Positions 1 to 6,745 are shown, counted from the stretch's first letter. The stretch is 8,534 nt of DNA from Acidaminococcaceae bacterium (GCA_003512125.1 DOSQ01000058.1:7578-16111), one strand, 5' to 3'. A program made the numbers and translations. The notes: a model not told the origin generated them from the letters alone.

Positions 1-1059
1 CACGATGAAAGAGAGCAGACGCTGAACCAGCTGCTGGTTGAAATGGATGGTTTCGGCATCAATGAAGGCATTATTATGATTGCGGCTACGAACCGTCCGG
101 ATATTTTGGACCATGCATTGCTACGGCCGGGGCGGTTTGACCGTCAGATTGTAGTAGATCGTCCGGATATGCGGGGACGTGAAGCAATATTGCAGGTGCA
201 TGCTAAAGGAAAACCCATGGCGCCGGATGTTGACATGGCTACCATTGCCAAACAGACTACCGGTTTTACCGGGGCGGATCTGGCAAATCTGGTAAACGAA
301 GCAGCTCTGCTGACAGCCCGTCGCAATGTTCCCATGATTGACATGAAGGCTATGAATGAAGCTGCGGAGCGGGTGGTTATGGGACCGGAACGCCGCAGTC
401 ATCTGGTGAGCGAGCCTGAGAAAAAGCTGACGGCATATCATGAGACCGGACATACGCTGGTTGGACTTCTTCACAATGATGTGAGCGTAGTACATAAGGT
501 TACGATCATACCCCGGGGCCGGGCGGGTGGCTATACCATGAGCCTTCCCAAAGAAGACCGGAATTACCAGACAAAGTCGGAAATGCTGGATGAATTACAG
601 ATGCTTCTGGGTGGACGGGTAGCAGAAGCCATTGTCCTGAAGGATATTTCCAGCGGGGCCAGCAGTGATTTACAGCGGGCTACCGAACTGGCCCGAAAAA
701 TGGTTTGCCAGTACGGCATGAGCGACCGTCTGGGTTCTATGACGTTCGGACATCCGGAAGAAGAAGTCTTCTTAGGCAGGGATATTGCAAGAGAAAAGTA
801 CAGCAATGAAGTGGCAGCCGTCATTGATGAAGAGGTTCGCCGTCTGATGGATGAAGCCTACAAAGGGGCTGAAAAGCTTCTTTTGGATAATATGGATAAA
901 CTGGTGCTGATTGCAGAGACCCTTATGCAGAAAGAAACACTGGATGGAAAGCAGTTGCAGGAACTTATGAACCAGGGATATCTGACAGAGGACGGTCCTG
1001 TATTGCAGGCTAATGAACAGATCGCCGGTGAGACAGGTTTACAGTCAGCGGATGTGTAA
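1..1059 (+). CDS. ftsH: ATP-dependent zinc metalloprotease FtsH, 3' part (5' end outside window)
   Basis: Membrane-anchored AAA+ protease that unfolds and degrades damaged membrane proteins and short-lived regulators. The reading frame is open from base 1 (HDEREQTLNQLLVEMDGFG) and the window holds 352 C-terminal residues. The N-terminal membrane segments, Walker A and Walker B lie upstream. In window numbering, residues 28-48 carry the AAA second region of homology (AATNRP, then RPGRFDR with arginine fingers R45 and R48). The zinc site HETGH is at residues 147-151 (bases 439-453), and the third metal ligand is probably D223 in SGASSDLQRAT. The usual motif is HEAGH; the Thr variant keeps the HExxH residues. 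The C-terminal tail is short, ending in GLQSADV. The gene lies 42 bp upstream of birA. Identity is very secure. Only the 5' truncation by the window edge is notable. Confidence 0.98.
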   Translation, partial: HDEREQTLNQLLVEMDGFGINEGIIMIAATNRPDILDHALLRPGRFDRQIVVDRPDMRGREAILQVHAKGKPMAPDVDMATIAKQTTGFTGADLANLVNEAALLTARRNVPMIDMKAMNEAAERVVMGPERRSHLVSEPEKKLTAYHETGHTLVGLLHNDVSVVHKVTIIPRGRAGGYTMSLPKEDRNYQTKSEMLDELQMLLGGRVAEAIVLKDISSGASSDLQRATELARKMVCQYGMSDRLGSMTFGHPEEEVFLGRDIAREKYSNEVAAVIDEEVRRLMDEAYKGAEKLLLDNMDKLVLIAETLMQKETLDGKQLQELMNQGYLTEDGPVLQANEQIAGETGLQSADV

Positions 1060-1101
1060 CGTTTGTTTTAATTAATGATCATATAATGCGGAGGCGTTAT
1101 C

Positions 1102-2100
1102 ATGCGTTCGAAGATTTTAGGATTGTTGCGTGAAAGTATGCCAGAAACGGTTTCGGGAGAGGAGATTTCCTCAAAGATTGGGATTTCCCGTACTGCGGTC
1201 TGGAAGCATATCCAGTCATTGAAAAATATGGGATATGACATTGAATCGATTCCCAAGAAGGGTTATATTTTACATAAATCTCCGGATCTTGTAAGTCCGG
1301 AGGAAATCGCGGTTCATCTGAAAACAAAATGGATTGGGCATCATATCCATTATTTAAAAGAGGCCACTTCCAGCAATGAAGTGGGCAAGCGCCTGGCGGA
1401 TCAGGGGTGTGCAGACGGTCTGGTTGTGGTTGCGGAAGAACAGACCCACGGCAAGGGGCGGCTGTCCCGGGGCTGGTTTTCGCCTTTGGGGTGCGGGGTC
1501 TGGTGCAGCGTAATCTTACGGCCTCCCTTCATGCCTTCAGAAGCTTCCAAATGCACTTTGTTGGCGGCTGTTGCCGTTATTAAGGCAATTAACAGATATA
1601 AAGGTGTCAATGCCAGAATCAAATGGCCCAACGATGTTCTGTTAGAAGGGAAAAAAATGGTAGGTATCCTGACAGAAATGAGCGCTGAATTTGGCAAGAT
1701 TAACTATATTGTTATTGGTACAGGCATCAATACCAATGTACCCAAATCCCTGATTCCTGAAGAACTGAAAGATTTGGCCATTTCGGTGGCGGATGTTGCA
1801 CAGGAACCGATTCATCGTGTACAGATCCTGGCTGATTACCTTAAAAATATTGAAGAACTGTATGAGACCGTTTTAAAAGAGGGATTTGGACCGGTGCTGG
1901 ATGAGTGGAGGAAGTACTCTGATACCATAGGACAGGCAGTAAAAGTAATTGCTCCTGATAAAACCTATTTTGGAACAGCTGTGGATATTGACAAAGAAGG
2001 TCTGCTGGTAGTCAGAAAAGAGGACGGAACGTTGGAAAAGGTCATTGCAGGGGATGTTTCCATCCGTCCTGCAGGAGCTAAGGGGAAACAGTATTCCTGA
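1102..2100 (+). CDS. birA: Bifunctional biotin--[acetyl-CoA-carboxylase] ligase / biotin operon repressor BirA
   Basis: Activates biotin with ATP to biotinyl-5'-AMP and transfers it to the lysine of biotin carboxyl carrier domains. The 332-residue length and an N-terminal winged helix (about residues 2-60, recognition stretch SSKIGISRTAVWKHIQSL) indicate a group II, DNA-binding form. The ligase core shows the biotinyl-adenylate loop GKGRLSRGW at 117-125, KWPNDV at 174-179, and KKMVGILTE, where K185 aligns with the biotin-contacting lysine of E. coli BirA. The C-terminal SH3-like domain covers about 280-325. A GGAGG site (1090-1094) lies 7 nt before the ATG, so the start is well supported. The gene sits 42 bp after ftsH and 83 bp before coaX. 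birA and coaX are neighbours in many Bacillota and fused in some other bacteria. No biotin synthesis genes or obvious BirA operator are in the window, so the repressor role is inferred from the domain only. Confidence 0.96.
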   Translation: MRSKILGLLRESMPETVSGEEISSKIGISRTAVWKHIQSLKNMGYDIESIPKKGYILHKSPDLVSPEEIAVHLKTKWIGHHIHYLKEATSSNEVGKRLADQGCADGLVVVAEEQTHGKGRLSRGWFSPLGCGVWCSVILRPPFMPSEASKCTLLAAVAVIKAINRYKGVNARIKWPNDVLLEGKKMVGILTEMSAEFGKINYIVIGTGINTNVPKSLIPEELKDLAISVADVAQEPIHRVQILADYLKNIEELYETVLKEGFGPVLDEWRKYSDTIGQAVKVIAPDKTYFGTAVDIDKEGLLVVRKEDGTLEKVIAGDVSIRPAGAKGKQYS

Positions 2101-2183
2101 TTCTTATGTGTTTGCGTTTTATAAGTATTGTTAAGGCTGTAATTACATACAACATTTTTTATGGTCGGTAAGGAGGGTAACTT

Positions 2184-2960
2184 ATGTTACTGGTAATTGA
2201 TGTAGGAAACACGAATACGGTAGCCGGTATTTACGACGGGAAAAAGCTGGTAGACAACTGGCGTTTTTCATCCGACCGTTCTAAAACGGCGGATGAATTC
2301 GGTATGTTTATGACCAGTATGCTTGGCTTTGCCGGATTAAAAAAGGAGCTGGTAACAGATATTATTATTTCCAGCGTAGTTCCTCCGGTATTAGTTCCCT
2401 TATGCCATATGTGTGAACGCTATTTTAGAATCAAACCGCTGGTTGTTGGCCAAGGTCTGAAAATCGGCCTTCAGTTACGTTATGAAAATCCGAAGGAGAT
2501 TGGTGCCGACCGGATCGTCAATGCGGTGGCGGCTTATGACAAATATGCTCACCTGAAAAAACCGATGATTATTATTGACTTTGGTACGGCTACGACTTTT
2601 TGTGCCTTGCTTCCTACCGGTGAGTATCTTGGCGGTGCTATTTGCCCCGGTATCGGGATTTCTTCGGAAGCTCTTTTCCAACGGACGGCAAAACTGCCTC
2701 GTATTGAACTGATTCCGCCGAAGAAAGCAATTTGCGGCAATACGGTAGATGCTATGCGTTCCGGCATTATGTTTGGCTATTATGGCCTGATCAAGGAAAT
2801 CGTTGCCCGTATGAAGGAAGAACTGGGCGGGGATGCGCTGGTCATAGCTACAGGCGGTTTTGGCAACACCATGGCACAGGGGACAGATTGTATTGACGAA
2901 GTGGACCAGATGCTTACATTGGAAGGTCTTCGTATTATTTTTGAAAAAAACAAAAAATAA
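2184..2960 (+). CDS. coaX: Type III pantothenate kinase
   Basis: Catalyses the first step of coenzyme A synthesis, ATP-dependent phosphorylation of pantothenate to 4'-phosphopantothenate, in the cytoplasm. The 258-residue length is usual for the family. The ASKHA fold motifs are all visible: phosphate 1 loop DVGNTNT at residues 6-12, GADR at 107-110 with D109 the expected catalytic aspartate, DFGTATT at 132-138, the glycine-rich GGAICPGIGIS at 150-160, and ATGGFG at 222-227. Type III enzymes are typically insensitive to CoA feedback and need a monovalent cation (family knowledge). A strong AAGGAGGG site (2170-2177) lies 6 nt before the ATG. The gene ends in an A-rich stretch (FEKNKK), and a terminator-like hairpin begins 15 bp after the stop, so coaX may be the last gene of the ftsH-birA-coaX transcript. 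Confidence 0.97.
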   Translation: MLLVIDVGNTNTVAGIYDGKKLVDNWRFSSDRSKTADEFGMFMTSMLGFAGLKKELVTDIIISSVVPPVLVPLCHMCERYFRIKPLVVGQGLKIGLQLRYENPKEIGADRIVNAVAAYDKYAHLKKPMIIIDFGTATTFCALLPTGEYLGGAICPGIGISSEALFQRTAKLPRIELIPPKKAICGNTVDAMRSGIMFGYYGLIKEIVARMKEELGGDALVIATGGFGNTMAQGTDCIDEVDQMLTLEGLRIIFEKNKK

Positions 2961-2966
2961 AAGGAA
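2961..2966 (+). promoter_or_regulatory. Ribosome-binding site that supports the alternative upstream dusB start (ATG 2973)
   Basis: AAGGAA immediately follows the coaX stop codon and lies 6 nt before an ATG at 2973, which is in frame with dusB. By spacing this is a better site than anything upstream of the family-consistent ATG at 3036, where the nearest purine run (AGGGA, 3015-3019) is 16 nt away. It therefore argues for a 21-residue N-terminal extension, against the protein-family evidence. Confidence 0.45.
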
Positions 2967-2975
2967 GAACCTATG

Positions 2976-3010
2976 ACGGACGGGGGGCCATCTTTCCGTC
3001 CGTATTTTTA
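2976..3010 (+). terminator. Intrinsic-terminator-like hairpin after coaX
   Basis: ACGGACGG (2976-2983) is the exact reverse complement of CCGTCCGT (2996-3003), giving an 8-bp, GC-rich stem. It can extend inward through three G-U wobbles and one G-C pair to a CCAT loop. The 3' arm is followed directly by ATTTTTA (3004-3010). This is the standard layout of a rho-independent terminator, with a short U-run. The hairpin begins right after the ATG at 2973, so it would be inside the coding region if translation started there. Ribosomes initiating at 2973 would be expected to prevent the hairpin from forming. Confidence 0.6.
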
Positions 3011-3035
3011 TCTTAGGGAAAGACTTGAATCTGTT

Positions 3036-4004
3036 ATGAAGATAGGGACAATAGATTTAGAGACACCGATAGCGCTGGCGCCAATGGCCGGTATCAGTGA
3101 CCTGCCGTACCGTGTTATCTGTCGCAAGCTTGGCTGTGGGCTTACAGTCTCGGAAATGGTCAGCGCAAAAGGGCTGTTATATAAAAATGAAAAGACGTTT
3201 GCCATGCTGCAGATTGATGAAACAGAACGTCCTACGGCTATTCAGCTGTTTGGTTCAGTTCCGGAAGAACTGGCAGAGGCTGCGAAAATTGTTGAGTCGA
3301 GAGGTGCCGACATCATAGACTTCAATATGGGATGCCCGGTGCCTAAGGTGGTCAATAACGGAGAAGGATCTGCCCTGATGAAGACCCCAGTGCTGGCAGG
3401 AAAAATCCTGAAGGCCATGGTCGACGCAGTGCGGATTCCGGTAACGGTGAAATTTCGTGCCGGCTGGGATGAAGATCACCGGAATGCTGTGGAAATTGCC
3501 AGAATCGCTGAAGATTCCGGTGTTGCTGCGGTCGCAGTCCATGGAAGGACCCGGAACCAGTTTTATATGGGAAAAGCAGACTGGGATATCATCCGTCAGG
3601 TGAAAGAGGCTGTTCGGATCCCTGTGTTTGGTAACGGGGACATTTTCTCTGTGGAAGACGGTCTGTGTATGCGCCAGATAACAAATTGTGACGGTCTGAT
3701 GCTTGCCCGGGGTGCCTATGGAAATCCATGGTTGTTTGCGCAGCTGCAAGCAGCTTTGGCCGGAAAAGATATTCCAAGGGTGACTATTGAGGAAAAATTA
3801 CAGCAGATTATATTGCATGCAACCGCTCTGGTAGAGTTTAAGGGGGAAAAGGTAGCCATACGGGAAATGCGCAGCCATGCATCCGCGTATATTAAAGGCC
3901 TTCCCCGGGCTTCTGAATACAGGGAAAAATTCCACAAGCTTGAAACATTGCGGGAAATGGCAGGACTGGTTGCCGAGTATGGCGCTATATTGAAGGACAG
4001 GTAG
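3036..4004 (+). CDS. dusB: tRNA dihydrouridine synthase, DusB-like
   Basis: FMN-dependent TIM-barrel enzyme that reduces specific uridines in tRNA to dihydrouridine using NADPH. From ATG 3036 the protein has 322 residues, close to E. coli DusB (321). It begins MKIGTIDLETP, like family members. Motifs in order: LAPMAGISDLPYR (14-26, FMN site), the catalytic cysteine at exactly residue 100 in NMGCP as in E. coli DusB, VKFRAGW (138-144), HGRTR (169-173), GNGDI (199-203) and ARGAYGNPWLF (224-234). An in-frame ATG at 2973 has a better ribosome site and would add 21 residues. That extension has no counterpart in the family as I know it and is crossed by a terminator-like hairpin, so I prefer 3036. 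Expression may depend on read-through from coaX, because no clear promoter fits the short gap. DusB is the closest family by cysteine context; another Dus subclass is less likely. Confidence 0.95.
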   Translation: MKIGTIDLETPIALAPMAGISDLPYRVICRKLGCGLTVSEMVSAKGLLYKNEKTFAMLQIDETERPTAIQLFGSVPEELAEAAKIVESRGADIIDFNMGCPVPKVVNNGEGSALMKTPVLAGKILKAMVDAVRIPVTVKFRAGWDEDHRNAVEIARIAEDSGVAAVAVHGRTRNQFYMGKADWDIIRQVKEAVRIPVFGNGDIFSVEDGLCMRQITNCDGLMLARGAYGNPWLFAQLQAALAGKDIPRVTIEEKLQQIILHATALVEFKGEKVAIREMRSHASAYIKGLPRASEYREKFHKLETLREMAGLVAEYGAILKDR

Positions 4005-4014
4005 GGAATGTTTG

Positions 4015-4045
4015 AAACTGATAAGGTACAGTTTTGTGGTTTTTT
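4015..4045 (+). terminator. Weak intrinsic terminator candidate after dusB
   Basis: AAACTG (4015-4020) can pair with CAGTTT (4029-4034) across an 8-nt loop, with two possible outer G-U pairs. A run of six T (4040-4045) follows after a short GTGG spacer, with a further T-rich stretch at 4051-4055. The stem is short and AT-rich, so termination is likely to be inefficient. It is listed because it falls in the right place: directly after the dusB stop and before a new promoter. Confidence 0.35.
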
Positions 4046-4067
4046 CTTAATTTTTCTCGGAGTTTGA

Positions 4068-4096
4068 TTGTGTTATTCCGTGCAATGTGATACAAT
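4068..4096 (+). promoter_or_regulatory. Extended -10 promoter for the 4135-6147 gene pair
   Basis: TACAAT (4091-4096) matches five of six -10 consensus bases and is preceded by TG at 4088-4089, an extended -10. TTGTGT (4068-4073), which keeps the important TTG, lies exactly 17 bp upstream. The predicted transcript starts near 4103, about 32 nt before ATG 4135. This makes the upstream in-frame ATG at 4087, which lies inside the promoter, unlikely as a start codon. Confidence 0.6.
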
Positions 4097-4134
4097 ACAC
4101 ATTCGGAAAAATATCTTTGCAGGTAAGATTGTGT

Positions 4135-5067
4135 ATGGACTCGGTGGGAACAAAGAAATCTGGAAAAAAGAAAACAGTAATCAGCATAAGCATCGGTTCT
4201 TCCAAACGTGATGCCCGGGGAAGTCTTCTTTTTGGAGATACGGAAGTTGCGCTGGAACGGAAAGGTACGGATGGCGATATGGAAAAAGCAGCCCGGCTGT
4301 TGTGCTTTTATGATGGAAAAGTCGACGCAATGGGGTTGGGCGGAACCGATCTGTATCTGGTGGCAGGCAGTCACCGCTATGTTTTTGCCGAATCGGAGAA
4401 GTTGCTGAAACAGGTCCGGATTACACCGGTGTTAGATGGCAGCGGTTTGAAAAACACGCTGGAGCGCATGGCAATCCAATATTTGGCAAATCACCATATT
4501 GTTGATTTTAATAACAAACGAGTGCTGCTTGTTTGTGCGGTAGACCGTTTCGGAATGGCGGAAGCGCTGGCAGAACAGGATTGTAATGTCCTGTTTGGCG
4601 ATATTGTTTACGGACTGGGCTGCAATATTCCCATCCGGAGCCTGACGGCGTTGCGCCGTTGGGCTGCATTGCTTGTTCCCATTATTACCCGGCTGCCGAT
4701 AAAATGGATGTATCCTACCGGGAAAAAGCAGGATTCGCATATATTCAGACATCCTGAATATTTTATAGGCAGCGATATCATTGCAGGAGATTTTCTCTTT
4801 ATAAAGCGGTTTATGCCGCCGAAGCTTGAAGGAAAAACAATTATTACTAACACGGTTACTTCATCAGACCGGCAGATGTTAAAAGACGCCGGCGTTAAAA
4901 TGCTGGTAACAACTACACCCTGTTTGCAGGGCCGGAGTTTTGGCACTAACGTGCTGGAAGCTGCAATTGTTGCGGCTTGTGGCAGCAAAAAGGCGTTGCG
5001 GTCGGAAGAATACGAAGCGTTTATTCAGCGGTATCATATTTTGCCGTCGATTGAGAAGTTTCAGTAA
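4135..5067 (+). CDS. Conserved-type protein of unknown function, first gene of a two-gene unit
   Basis: I do not recognise an experimentally defined function. I recall similar proteins beside AAR-like genes in Bacillota carrying automatic labels such as quinate 5-dehydrogenase. I cannot verify that, and I see none of the AroE substrate motifs (NVTxPxK, GxNTD). The 310-residue product starts with a basic stretch (TKKSGKKK). It then has a glycine-rich segment MGLGGTDLYLVAG (66-78), a hydrophobic strand RVLLVCAVDRFGMAEAL (129-145) followed by DCNVLFGDIVYGLGCNIPI (149-167), which may be Rossmann-like, a hydrophobic stretch AALLVPIITRLPI (177-189), and a distinctive tail with LVTTTPCLQGRSFGTNVLEA (257-276). 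No signal peptide or clear membrane span is visible. An in-frame ATG at 4087 falls inside the predicted promoter, so 4135 is preferred despite a weak AGGT ribosome site 10 nt upstream. The next gene follows after 15 bp, so the two are probably co-transcribed. Confidence 0.8.
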   Translation: MDSVGTKKSGKKKTVISISIGSSKRDARGSLLFGDTEVALERKGTDGDMEKAARLLCFYDGKVDAMGLGGTDLYLVAGSHRYVFAESEKLLKQVRITPVLDGSGLKNTLERMAIQYLANHHIVDFNNKRVLLVCAVDRFGMAEALAEQDCNVLFGDIVYGLGCNIPIRSLTALRRWAALLVPIITRLPIKWMYPTGKKQDSHIFRHPEYFIGSDIIAGDFLFIKRFMPPKLEGKTIITNTVTSSDRQMLKDAGVKMLVTTTPCLQGRSFGTNVLEAAIVAACGSKKALRSEEYEAFIQRYHILPSIEKFQ

Positions 5068-5082
5068 GGAGCAGGAAGGAAA

Positions 5083-6147
5083 ATGGAGAAGTTTGCGTTT
5101 GTGCTGCATCCTCTTTCATTGGAGAGTATGCAGATGGTATCGCCTTTTATCAGGTATGTTCCTGATTTCCTGCTTGAATATATATTGAAGAAGAAAAAGC
5201 CGTTTACGGTATCGCATATTACCGGAGTAAAGAGTCCTTATGCGGAAGCCGAGGGCTGGTTTGTAGGCTGCCCGCTGACGGCCAAGCAGATGGTGGAATT
5301 GCCGGAAGAGTTTGTTATTGACCGGATCGTGGAGACTGGAAAGATTGCAGAAGAACTGGGGGCTAAGATTCTCGGACTGGGGGCGTTTACCTCTATTGTA
5401 GGAGATGCCGGCATTACAATTGCGGACCGTTTAAATATTGCAGTGACCTCCGGAAACAGCTACACGGTAGCTACGGCATTGGAAGGAACGCGGGAGGCGG
5501 CCCGCCTTATGGGGAAAGATCTGCGGGATGCGGAAGTGGCTATCGTCGGCGCCAGTGGTTCCATTGGTTCGGCCTGTGCCCGCATTCTGGCCCGTGAGGT
5601 TCGCCATATCAATCTTATTGCCAGACGGATCGGACCGCTGGAGGAACTGGCACATGAATTAAATGGCCATGGTGCGGCAACCTTTTCGGTAAGTTCAGAT
5701 GTGAAATCCGGATTGCATAAAGCGGATGTGGTCATTGCTGTGACCAGTGCAGTAGATTTTATCATTGATCCTGCTGATTTGAAATCCGGCGCCGTGGTCT
5801 GCGATGTAGCCCGACCACGTAATGTATCCCGGAACGTATCGGCACAGCGGAACGATGTTCTGGTAATCGAAGGCGGTGTGATCCATGTTCCCGGTAATGT
5901 GGATTTCCATTTTGATTTTGGCTTTCCGCCCCATACGTGTTTTGCCTGTATGGCTGAAACCATGATGCTTGCGCTGGAAGGAAGGTACGAAAATTTTACG
6001 TTGGGAAGAAATCTGCTTCCGTCCCAGATAGATACTATTTCCGCTTTAGCCAGAAAGCATGGTTTTACACTGGCCGGATTCCGTAATTTTGAACACGCGG
6101 TGACAAAAGAAATGATAGGGCAAATCCGAAAGAATGCTCATCTGTAA
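5083..6147 (+). CDS. Acyl-ACP-reductase-like (AAR/COG5322-type) NAD(P)-dependent oxidoreductase
   Basis: The 354-residue protein resembles cyanobacterial long-chain acyl-ACP reductase along its whole length, by comparison from memory. Shared features are the start FAFVLHPLSLESMQ, LGAFTSIV (99-106), TSGNSYTVA (122-130), the dinucleotide loop VGASGSIGSACARIL (155-169), LIARR (178-182), FACMAETMML (287-296), LEGRYENFTLGRN (298-310) and ARKHGF (322-327). The acyl-thioester cysteine of the cyanobacterial enzyme (FACFAE context) corresponds to C289. That enzyme reduces acyl-ACP to fatty aldehyde with NADPH; the substrate here is unknown. Automatic annotation may call it shikimate dehydrogenase, but it lacks the AroE motifs NVTxPxK and NTD. 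Two purine runs (AGGAG at 5067-5071 and AGGA at 5073-5076) precede the ATG. It lies 15 bp after the unknown gene and is probably in one operon with it. Fold and cofactor class are secure; the reaction is an inference. Confidence 0.85.
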   Translation: MEKFAFVLHPLSLESMQMVSPFIRYVPDFLLEYILKKKKPFTVSHITGVKSPYAEAEGWFVGCPLTAKQMVELPEEFVIDRIVETGKIAEELGAKILGLGAFTSIVGDAGITIADRLNIAVTSGNSYTVATALEGTREAARLMGKDLRDAEVAIVGASGSIGSACARILAREVRHINLIARRIGPLEELAHELNGHGAATFSVSSDVKSGLHKADVVIAVTSAVDFIIDPADLKSGAVVCDVARPRNVSRNVSAQRNDVLVIEGGVIHVPGNVDFHFDFGFPPHTCFACMAETMMLALEGRYENFTLGRNLLPSQIDTISALARKHGFTLAGFRNFEHAVTKEMIGQIRKNAHL

Positions 6148-6150
6148 AAT

Positions 6151-6179
6151 TTGACAAGGCTATTATTAAAAACTATAAT
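6151..6179 (+). promoter_or_regulatory. Consensus sigma-A promoter for greA-lysS
   Basis: TTGACA (6151-6156) and TATAAT (6174-6179) are both perfect consensus hexamers separated by exactly 17 bp. The predicted start is near 6186, about 74 nt before the greA start codon. The -35 begins only 3 bp after the stop codon of the preceding gene, with no terminator visible between them, so some read-through from upstream is likely too. Confidence 0.88.
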
Positions 6180-6181
6180 AG
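6160..6181 (+). repeat. Inverted repeat overlapping the greA promoter spacer and -10
   Basis: CTATTAT (6160-6166) and ATAATAG (6175-6181) are exact reverse complements separated by 8 bp. The right arm covers most of the -10 hexamer. It could be an operator, but the sequence is very AT-rich and half of it is constrained by the promoter, so chance is a real alternative. Confidence 0.3.
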
Positions 6182-6219
6182 TAATTAATCGTTTTTAGGT
6201 ATCCCCTGTATCGTTATAA

Positions 6220-6231
6220 AATGGTACCATT
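6220..6231 (+). repeat. 12-bp perfect palindrome in the greA 5' leader
   Basis: AATGGTACCATT is a perfect palindrome about 35-46 nt after the predicted transcription start and 16 nt before the ribosome site. It has no loop, so it would act as DNA (a regulator site), not as an RNA hairpin. About two such 12-bp palindromes are expected by chance in a window this long, so only its position makes it interesting. Confidence 0.3.
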
Positions 6232-6247
6232 AATATAGTGTAACATT

Positions 6248-6252
6248 GGAGG
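6248..6252 (+). promoter_or_regulatory. greA ribosome-binding site that decides the start codon
   Basis: GGAGG lies 7 nt before ATG 6260 but only 1 nt before the in-frame ATG at 6254. Normal spacing therefore selects 6260 and removes the extra Met-Ile of the longer reading frame. Confidence 0.85.
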
Positions 6253-6259
6253 AATGATC

Positions 6260-6745
6260 ATGACGTCAAAAGAAACAATATTGACTGCGGAAGGCCTTGC
6301 TAAACTGGAGGCTGAACTGGAAGAACTTCGCACTGTCAAGCGCCTGGAAAATGAAGAAAGGCTGCATGAAGCTATTGCCCATGGCGATTTAAGTGAAAAC
6401 TCAGAATATGTTTCGGCAAAAGATGAGCAGGCCCGTATTGAAGGTCGTATTCTGGAACTTGAGCAGATGGTCAATACAGCGAAAGTCATTGACAATACAA
6501 AGAAACGGAAAACGAAGGTGGAACTGGGGGCTACGGTAGATATTGAAGATCTGAGTCCTGAGTTTGAAGAAGACCGTCTGCAGTCTTACACTGTGGTGGG
6601 TACGACAGAGGCCGATCCTTTTGCCGGGAGAATTTCTAACGAATCGCCAATTGGCGCCGCTATTATGGGAAAAAAGGTTGGAACTGTGGTAACGGTGCGT
6701 ACGCCTATAGGGGATCATCAGTATAAAATAGTTAAGATTAAATAA
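6260..6745 (+). CDS. greA: Transcription elongation/cleavage factor GreA
   Basis: Binds the secondary channel of RNA polymerase and stimulates cleavage of backtracked transcripts, restarting stalled elongation. The 161-residue product has the usual two domains. The N-terminal antiparallel coiled coil (about 5-75) carries the tip signature HGDLSENSEY at 41-50, where D43 and E46 correspond to the catalytic acidic pair of E. coli GreA (D41, E44). The C-terminal FKBP-like domain (about 80-160) carries the conserved segment SPIGAAIMGKKVGTVVTV. The start at 6260 is set by ribosome-site spacing. The gene has its own perfect-consensus promoter and is followed after 14 bp by lysS, a pairing found in many clostridia-like genomes, so the two are probably co-transcribed. 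Nothing in the protein is unusual. Confidence 0.97.
   Translation: MTSKETILTAEGLAKLEAELEELRTVKRLENEERLHEAIAHGDLSENSEYVSAKDEQARIEGRILELEQMVNTAKVIDNTKKRKTKVELGATVDIEDLSPEFEEDRLQSYTVVGTTEADPFAGRISNESPIGAAIMGKKVGTVVTVRTPIGDHQYKIVKIK

Noticed and set aside
121..495. Long open frames on the minus strand (also within dusB, the orphan pair and lysS)
   Set aside because: They lie wholly opposite well-supported genes, have no recognisable domains, and look like shadows of the coding strand.
1082..1087. TATAAT just before birA as a promoter -10
   Set aside because: No -35 lies at suitable spacing, and transcription would start at about the ribosome site, leaving no usable leader. Overlapping TTAATTAA and ATGATCAT palindromes there look like AT-rich chance.
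2128..2156. Possible promoter in the 83-bp birA-coaX gap (TTGTTA, then AACATT)
   Set aside because: The -35 is fair, but the -10 matches only three of six bases at 17-bp spacing. The gap could hold a promoter, but the sequence does not support one clearly.
2943..2960. A-rich end of coaX as a slippage or frameshift site joining coaX to dusB
   Set aside because: The A7 and A6 runs encode a normal Lys-rich C-terminus. coaX and the extended dusB frame are already in the same frame separated by TAA, so slippage would not create a sensible fusion.
4087..4134. In-frame ATG at 4087 as the start of the unknown gene
   Set aside because: It lies inside the predicted promoter (spacer and -10 region), has no ribosome site, and would be upstream of the predicted transcript start; ATG 4135 is more plausible.
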